Positions 57,456 through 64,000 of a DNA stretch of 64,000 nucleotides are shown here, piece by piece. The notes under the pieces were generated by a model. The model did not search any database. It was not told where the DNA came from and saw nothing but the letters and a program-made list of their open reading frames with translations. Every line of letters begins with the position of its first letter. Positions within the stretch are counted from its first letter, which is position 1. This DNA comes from Timema cristinae (taxonomy: Eukaryota > Arthropoda > Insecta > Phasmatodea > Timematidae): assembly GCA_039000515.1 (NCBI GenBank), contig JBCFYV010000012.1, positions 14,148,790 through 14,212,789 of the forward strand, written 5' to 3'. Position numbers and translations under genes: made by a program.

Positions 57456-59140
57456 GTGGGTGTAGATATACATAAACATATTCTAGATTTCTAATATTTC
57501 CATTCGTAATAACATTTGGTTATAGTTAAAATATGTATCTATCAATGAAAAATGATACTAAGTCTATCAAATCTGAGCTAATATCCGTGTAGACTTAGAG
57601 TAGATACCGATTAAGAAAGCATATAGTCCAAAAACACAGATTTTTAAAATGGTTTTACCTTTCTTGCTGTACTAGAGATGGACTGTAAGTGTGCTAGCCT
57701 AGACCAAGTTGTGATATAAAGATAACCTTAGATAAATCAAACTAAATATAAAAATAGTACAACATATATTATTCGAAGTTTTGATTTTGAGCACATAATT
57801 ATTTCAACTTATTTTTAAGCACAAAATTATTAGGCAATACTATAACTAACCAAATCCCTCTATCAAAGTTTTTGAAGTAATATTTATCTGTGGATTATTA
57901 TTGTGAGATGTTTAAACATAAATTATTATAAATGACACTATATGAAATTGGCTGACGTCCTTAATTTAATACGTCGAAGCTCTAACGAATGAGAAGTCTT
58001 AAACTTCAACTGACTTGGTATTATAGCTTAATACGATTAAACAAACTGGTTTTAATTCCATTATGTATGAAATAATATCATAGTTGAGAAAGTTGAGTAT
58101 TTATCTTAAAATTTATGAATTTGTTGATAGAAGAGTGGCCGTTATTTTTTCTCCAGAATTAAATTAATTTAAAAAAACTTGTTTTGGTATAATCAATTTC
58201 TTTGGGATAACGTATTTAACGTAATGTTTTAAGTAAAGATCCCGAAATCGATTCGTGGCAAGATCGAAAAAATTATCATTGGTGATATTTTGGTTTCCTC
58301 TTTCACAATTATTAATTAACGGGCTGGATGATGTGATTGTTCTAGTTATAAGTTGGTTTATAATTTGTGTTATGATATAATCAATCGGTCCAGAAATGTC
58401 ACGTTTAATAACTCACGTAAATTAAAATAATGTTATATAAATAAAGAGTAAAGTGGTTCACAAAATAAACTCCCATGTGGTAATTAAAATCGTAATAGTT
58501 AGCTTGCTAGCTTGTATACACTAAATTGACACTTTTTTTTATGGGATCCATGCTTAAATATCTGCCCAGGCTATCCACAAATTTACACTTATTTGGCCTC
58601 ATTTATAAAATAGACCAGCATTTTAATGAAGAATGATTAGGAAAACATTTTATAAAAATCAACTCAGTGCACGCACTCTATTTTAATACCGCCCTTTCCC
58701 CTTTTTCTTCAAAGGCAAATACAAAACTAACGGAATTGTTTGCGTATTCATTGTTGTTAGCTTCCAATTTTTTATACAAATAAATATCTACAAATCTCCA
58801 ATTTTGATATCTGGTTTCAATGGTAATCCCTAGTCAAATTAATGACTTTCAAGTCCAATATTCAAGGGTATGTATACGTCAAATAAATAAATGAGGTCAT
58901 GTATATGTCACTATTTATTCAGCGAAAGATCGCATGAAGTATGGGTTGGTAATGATGACGTTAATTATTGAATGTCGTATACTCCAGTAAATAGCTTACT
59001 AGTTATGTTTGTAGCCATTTTAGGGGACCACATTTGGTGCTTTCTCAGACGTAAACACCGATGAAGGGACAAACAATTTTATCAATGTCGGCAAGAATTA
59101 GGTTTCTTCTTTTGTCTTCTTAACCTTTATTATACAAATA
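57456..59140. other. AT-rich non-coding DNA
   Basis: No gene or named repeat was recognised. Confidence 0.55.
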
Positions 59141-59148
59141 ACCTAGAC

Positions 59149-59219
59149 CAGAGGTATTAAACCTGGGGTACACGTACCACTGGGGTTACGTGAGCAAGTT
59201 TTAAGGAGTAGGTAATATT

Positions 59220-59258
<39 letters not shown>

Positions 59259-59444
59259 TTATATATTTATCATTTACTAGTGATTATTTAATATATTGTT
59301 TTCGATGTAAAATATTTTATTATTTTGGATATAGAGTACAACATTTGTATGAATTTCATTATCTACCAACAACTTTGGGGGCACAAAGTTGAAGATAAAT
59401 AATAAGATCAGGGGTAAGTGAACCAAAATGGTTGATTATTACTG
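59149..59444. mobile_element. hAT-like MITE with internal TA microsatellite
   Basis: The left end CAGAGGTATTAAACCTGGGG followed by TACACGTACCACTGGGGTTA, and the right end GGGGTAAGTGAACCAAAATG followed by GTTGATTATTACTG, are the typical 'CAGnGGTTCTCAACCTGGGGTAC' style ends of hAT-type elements. The flanking 8-mers ACCTAGAC and TTCTAGGT share a CTAG centre, which could be a diverged 8-bp target duplication. At 296 bp with no transposase, it is non-autonomous. A (TA)n run of about 30 bases at 59224-59250 has grown inside. Confidence 0.75.
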
Positions 59445-59985
59445 TTCTAGGTGATATATTCTAAGACTGTGATTTGCAGTCTGCCACTAAACCACGCAGT
59501 GGGGTTCAAACATAAATTCCAAATACTGTTTAAAGTAATGCCTATTAGTTTTTTTTTGCTCAGTAGGTACTTCAAGTATTACTTTAAAGCCATTATTATT
59601 AAAATAATATAATTCATTCAACACTCGATTGCCCATAACAGTGGGGACGTGGCTAAATATTTCAGTCTTGTTTTGTCCAACCAGCTGAGTTAACTGAAGT
59701 AATTGCCATGCAAACGTTGGTGTATTTTATCTTTATTTTACCTTTCTCATACTTACCCTGTTCGCGTGACAGCACGGACGGGTGTTAGAATACGAAGAAT
59801 AAGGATCTCTGGCAGGGTCCAGATTTTGACATTATGGTTTCCTTATGGTTGTCCACAGACAGAGCTTTATGTTGAATATAAACGTATTTATTTTTAAAAT
59901 CCTTTTAAATATTGTGTAAATTCTTCTATCAATAAACATATTTTTAATACACCGTTGTGTGAGCCCTTTAAGAGTCAAAGTGGAA
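59445..59985. other. Non-coding DNA
   Basis: Nothing recognisable. Confidence 0.5.
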
Positions 59986-59989
59986 TGTT

Positions 59990-60175
59990 GGTAGCTTTTA
60001 GTATCCGTTTAAGGCGTCGTAGGTCCTAGGTTTCACATTCGCTATATAATGGATTTAGGTTTCCCTATTTTATTTCCCACTCTCCCTCAATACGAATTTG
60101 GGTACATTTTCTCTAACTTCTAATTCATTAATGTTAATATGTTACTAGCCTAAGTGGGTTGTAAGATGCAGTGCA
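59990..60175 (+). mobile_element. SINE family 3, degraded plus-strand copy
   Basis: TTTAAGGCGTCGTAGGTCCT, CACTCTCCCTCAATACGAAT, CTAATTCATTAATGTTAATA and GTGGGTTGTAAGATGCAGTG follow the family order at low similarity. Confidence 0.5.
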
Positions 60176-60311
60176 TACCAAGATGTAGCTATTAATGTTC
60201 ATGTTTATGTTAAGCCGAATGAAAGAGTTTATTTGTCAAAGTTATTTTACTGAGTACTGATCTATACTAGTTTGTATTATGAATAGTGCATATTTGATCT
60301 GGTAGTGTGTA

Positions 60312-60440
60312 GTATCGTACGCAGGATTCCAAAGTGGTGGGAGGGGGGGGGGGAATTAAGAGAGGTTTGGAGGAAGATCCCCCAAATCACCAGAGGCAAT
60401 TTTTTTTTGGCGGGGGTAGGGGGGGAAGCATTATACACAC
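60312..60440 (+). repeat. G-rich patch with two G-quadruplex-capable runs
   Basis: CGTACGCAGGATTCCAAAG is followed by a run of 12 guanines at about 60343-60354, and 60 bases later by GGCGGGGGTAGGGGGGG. The pattern (CGTACGCAGGATT then G-run) looks like a repeat terminus, but the family is not known to me. The 62-residue frame here is a composition effect. Confidence 0.5.
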
Positions 60441-62094
60441 CTTTAAGCCTTTAGGGCTGTTTATATTGATATTTGTTATATTTATCATTCATATTTGTAC
60501 TATTATAAACGTGATAATCTAATAGAATAATAGATAAAGAGGCCTAAATTAAAGTTGGTTTTACTGTCACATAGGCCTTCTGCCACAAAAATCAACATCT
60601 ATTAGTAATATGTAAATGTCTAGTCAGTGTGTGACTCCTCGATGGAACCACGTGTGAAACTGTGATATTGGAACACGCCAAAATCTTCACGACCTAGGTT
60701 TCTTTCTAGACTGCAAGGCCATCAATTAGGACTAATAGGGAGGATCAACACAAGGATGTGTGGCACTTGATATTTTACCTGCTCACAATGTTTAACTGGT
60801 CATAATCCCTCCCTCCGCACATTTTATTTTCGCTTCTGATCTGTGTAGATATAGGGTTATCTACAAAATATGCATTTATTCCACAATTTCATTCAAATTT
60901 TGGGGTAAAATATACTATCTTAAATTTAAAGTCAATTTTGTAACTAAAATGTAATTATATATCTCATATTTTGAAGATAGTTTTATTGTTAATATTAGGG
61001 CCCTGGTTAAAAGGATATGGACGATATCCGTAGCCGCGAAAGATTATCAAACACTGACCCAGTCCGTGTCACTCCTGTAAAAGATACATTATTAAACAAT
61101 TAAATAAACTCTTTTAGTTATAGACAAAAAATTGTTACAGCATTAATAAAAATTAGTAGTATCTTAATATTAAAATTACAGATATACGTGAGAATAATTT
61201 AACTATATATTTTGGTTGTATCTATTAAATAAATTATTCCAGTTTAAATAAAACAATTTCTATACATCAAAACTGGCGAGATTACTCCTAAAATTGGAAT
61301 GGGTAAAGGAAATTACTTCATATATCCATCCCATTTACCCTTTTCCATATAAACACATATTTACAAGTAAATTAATCTAAAACGTAGGCTTTTGCATGGC
61401 TTTTATTGGCATTTTAAAATAGATTTTCATCCATTCGCAATATGTATAAAATAAAATCTCCCCACAGAGAGTTTTTTCAACAAACGTATTCCCCCTCTTT
61501 GATACGTGTGTGAAGTGCTCTTACAACCATTGAAAGTAAATGTTTTGTTCAACCCATTTTTATGGCCGTCGCGTTCTGGAAATATATTTACAGAAAATTG
61601 GTGCAGTTATAAAGTGTTATTCAGTGCATTAGCTTTATTTTGTGTTCGTCGAGAGGTTAAATTCATCCAAAGTATTTCAATGGTAAAATAATATGATAAA
61701 TCCCATACGTATGGGATCTATTTATATACACATACACATAAATATAACTATTAGCTGTTTTGGAAACTATCGTTGCGATTGTATTCTACTTTAATACCAG
61801 TGATTTTAAACTATAAAACTTACTTTTCTCATGCTTAACCATATGATTTTACTTTAGAATTTACTGCTATTTGTTTGTAAAATAAACCTGTATTTTAGTA
61901 TGTAGGCTAAAATACACTTTCTAAAACCAAATATTAGAATATTATATCTTAATTAAAGAAGAAAAGCATGATTGCACCCGAAATAAATTAGGATTCTGGT
62001 AGTAAGGACAGTATCTGATGTATAAAAAAGTTATAAAACAATTTCAATATATTCATAAGTCAGGTAAAATGTTGTATAACCTTCACATTTGATA
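60441..62094. other. AT-rich non-coding DNA
   Basis: No gene was recognised. 60560-60840 is of somewhat higher complexity, without an open frame. Confidence 0.5.
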
Positions 62095-62872
62095 ATGGAA
62101 TATATAGATATAGGAAAAGCTTATGATAGTGTGGATATAAATAAAGTATAAAATGTTATGGAGAAGGCTGGAGTATAAATACGAGTGGCTAAGTGAGTAA
62201 AGGATGTGTACGATAATAATGTTAGTGGATTAAATACGGAGAGAGTGTGGAGAGAGTGGTTCCATTTTAAATGGGGACAAGCAAGATTGTGCTCTATCAC
62301 CATTACTATTTGTTTTTGTGATGGAAATGATAGTGAATAGATTGGCAGGAAACTGGATCAGGAGAAAATGAAAGCAATAATGTTTGCAGATATCTTGATG
62401 GCATGGGTGGAGAAGGAACAGCTCCAGGAATGGAATGAGGAGGTTAAAAGTGCGGAATGAAATCTAGTATGGTGAAAAGTGAAGTGATAGTGATGCCAAG
62501 GTAGATAACAAGTCCAAGAAAGGTGATGGAAGGGAATGGAGTAGATTTGAAAGAAGCAAAGAGCATGAAGTATCTGGGAAGTGTAATTGAGAAAATTGGG
62601 GTATCCGAGAAGATATAGGGAAACAAAATCAACAAGAGAGGTCTTCTACAGGTGTGCAAGAGACCTACTATGGAAAAAAGAAGTTTCCCTAAAGTGTAGG
62701 AAGTTCTGTATAGAGTATACTTCATACCCATAGTAACGTATGCGGCAGAAATTGGGACTTTGGATACAAGAGAAACAAGTAAAGTGGAGGCCATGCGAAT
62801 GAAGTTTTTGAGGAGAATGCTATAAGATTAGGAATGACGATGTAAGGTCTAGAGTTGGGGATCAGGATTACT
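62095..62872 (+). pseudogene. LINE reverse-transcriptase remnant, family C (palm to C-terminus)
   Basis: Pieces in order and in at least two frames give the palm of a non-LTR reverse transcriptase: YIDIGKAYDSV (first aspartate box), CALSPLLFVFVMEMIV, FADILMAWVEKEQ (the FADD box with its second Asp changed to Ile), SMKYLGSVIEK, then IVTYAAEIGTLDTRETSKVE and AMRMKFLRRML at the end. It has about ten stops and frameshifts. It preserves more of the catalytic palm than the remnant at 51.5 kb and is of a different family. It runs into a family 3 SINE piece. Confidence 0.85.
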
Positions 62873-62880
62873 AGAGTAAA

Positions 62881-63008
62881 CTATGGACTTATTCACACTT
62901 GCTTTGAGGAAGAGTGGGAAACCCGACCGTAATTAAACCCCCAAAACCCCATCATAGGCAGTCCAGTCTAATGCAAGAGTGACGCCTTAAATTATCTTGT
63001 AGCCGATC
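62881..63008 (-). mobile_element. SINE family 3, partial copy
   Basis: CACTTGCTTTGAGGAAGAGT, GGGAAACCCGACCGTAATTA, CATAGGCAGTCCAGTCTAAT and GTGACGCCTTAAATTATC correspond to the head half of the family. The tail half is missing. Confidence 0.65.
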
Positions 63009-63525
63009 ACAGAATTGGAGAATTGTTAAATAAAATATTTCCTGATGGCGTGAACAGGCTGTAAATTGATAATTATTTCACAACAACGAATGAATTCCAC
63101 ATTCTGAATAAGCACCCAACACTCCCATTTATATCGCCTACACTTCCTTTTCCCCAACAATCTATATTATCTATGCCTTCATACAAAAGGATTATTAAAG
63201 CTCTCGTTAAATACTTTTACACTCTCAATCTGAACAATTTTCATCATTTTAGTCTGAGGCAGTTGAAATTGAGTAGTCTTAATGTAGATAGTTTGAATGG
63301 ACTTGATATAACAGTGTCTGTTGCTTTAGATGTTTGAGTTAGCAAACTAATTTATATATGTGTACATGGAGTTGCAAATGAGAAGTTAACTTTACCACAC
63401 CTGTGGCTAAGCTGACCAATTTATTGCCCACCTCTGCCTTAGACCATTAGATTGAGAAAAAAAAATTAAACTTTATATAATTTAATGAAACGTTTCTGCT
63501 TTTAGATTTATATATTATATTAATA
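63009..63525. other. AT-rich non-coding DNA
   Basis: Nothing recognisable. Confidence 0.5.
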
Positions 63526-63529
63526 TAAA

Positions 63530-64000
63530 AGGAAAAACACACTCTCAACCACTCACTCACTCACTTACTCATTTATCACGTATATCCCCAACCCATGGAC
63601 CTAAAAACTTTAAATTTAAACTCGAGGTTTCATTTAGGACGTAGACAAGAGATAAGACGGAGTTTTGATAAATTTGACCTACAAAGGGTTAAAAGGGGTT
63701 GAAATTTTCAAAGAATACTTATGTATCTTTTTAACTAATAGACATATAAATTTTAAATTTAAAATTAAGTTTCACTTCCTTATTTTATTGGAAGGTTTTG
63801 AGAAATTTTAAAATATCACTCTCCAAACAGTTGGAGAAGGGTGAATTTTTTCTCAATCTTCGCCGTATTTCCCCAACCCTTAGGCGTGTAAACTATAAAT
63901 GTTTCTTGGCAGGTATGTAACAGAATTTTCTAAATTAATAAGTTAAATCTTAGATTGAAAAATTTTAAAATGCTGGCTCCGGGAAATGGGAGGCATGTGA
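63530..64000. repeat. Repeat of unknown class with (ACTC)n and two related subunits, cut by the window end
   Basis: ACTCACTCACTCACTTACTC at 63551 is followed by TATCCCCAACCC at 63583. TTTCCCCAACCC recurs at about 63868, and both are followed by related AT-rich text with TAAA(C/A)T(A/T)TAAAT. The spacing is about 284 bp. This layout, a short ACTC run then a repeated CCCCAACCC unit, suggests a tandem or Helitron-like fragment, but no end is visible. Confidence 0.4.

Noticed and set aside
62444..62794. 116-residue minus-strand protein
   Set aside because: It is the antisense of the reverse-transcriptase remnant on the plus strand.

Overview
This window looks like a gene-poor stretch of a large, AT-rich animal nuclear genome. 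An arthropod is most likely. The evidence is long AT-rich stretches without conserved coding sequence, SINEs with RNA polymerase III A and B boxes, decayed non-LTR retrotransposons whose 3' coding ends resemble reverse transcriptases common in insect and arachnid genomes, cut-and-paste transposon derivatives with terminal inverted repeats, many microsatellites, and no bacterial gene structure. The species cannot be named from this sequence.

The best support for a cellular gene is at 17.5-17.9 kb. A TATA box with an initiator-like site 29 bases downstream precedes a GC-rich first coding exon that ends in a strong splice donor (CAG|GTAAAG). A separate GC- and CpG-rich island lies 1.2 kb upstream, at 16.0-16.4 kb. 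I do not recognise the product, and no downstream exon could be tied to it, so the rest of the gene would have to lie far away or go undetected. A second, weaker candidate is a terminal exon at 28.55-28.66 kb. Two isolated open frames, at 13.8 and 26.9 kb, are recorded as doubtful.

The rest is dominated by repeats. SINE family 1 has a type-I tRNA-like head and an AAT tail; there are six copies, five of them with 11-12 bp target-site duplications. SINE family 2 has four copies. SINE family 3 has a tRNA-like head with a long variable arm; there are about 15 copies, and its 3' tail is nearly the same as that of family 1. Single or paired copies of two more tRNA-like families are present. Reverse-transcriptase remnants lie at 27.2, 51.5, 56.6 and 62.1 kb; all are full of stops, and two have lost a catalytic aspartate of the YADD/FADD box. 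DNA-transposon derivatives are a TA-flanked element (6.28-6.52 kb), a hAT-like element (59.15-59.44 kb) and a 692-bp inverted-repeat element (22.98-23.67 kb). Tandem structure includes a 25-bp minisatellite (47.6-47.9 kb), a much older array of about 26 bp (11.1-11.6 kb), a 436-bp duplication (44.3-44.9 kb) and a purine/pyrimidine strand-switching block (45.1-46.3 kb).

Layout: 0-16 kb is AT-rich with scattered SINEs; 16-18 kb is the gene start; 18-31 kb is AT-rich, with SINE family 1, an E-box cluster at 24.5 kb and a LINE remnant; 31.5-42.5 kb is a dense cluster of SINE family 3; 44-48 kb holds tandem and low-complexity blocks; 49-64 kb has LINE remnants, SINEs and a hAT-like element. No RNA gene other than SINE heads, no CRISPR array and no intact transposase was seen.
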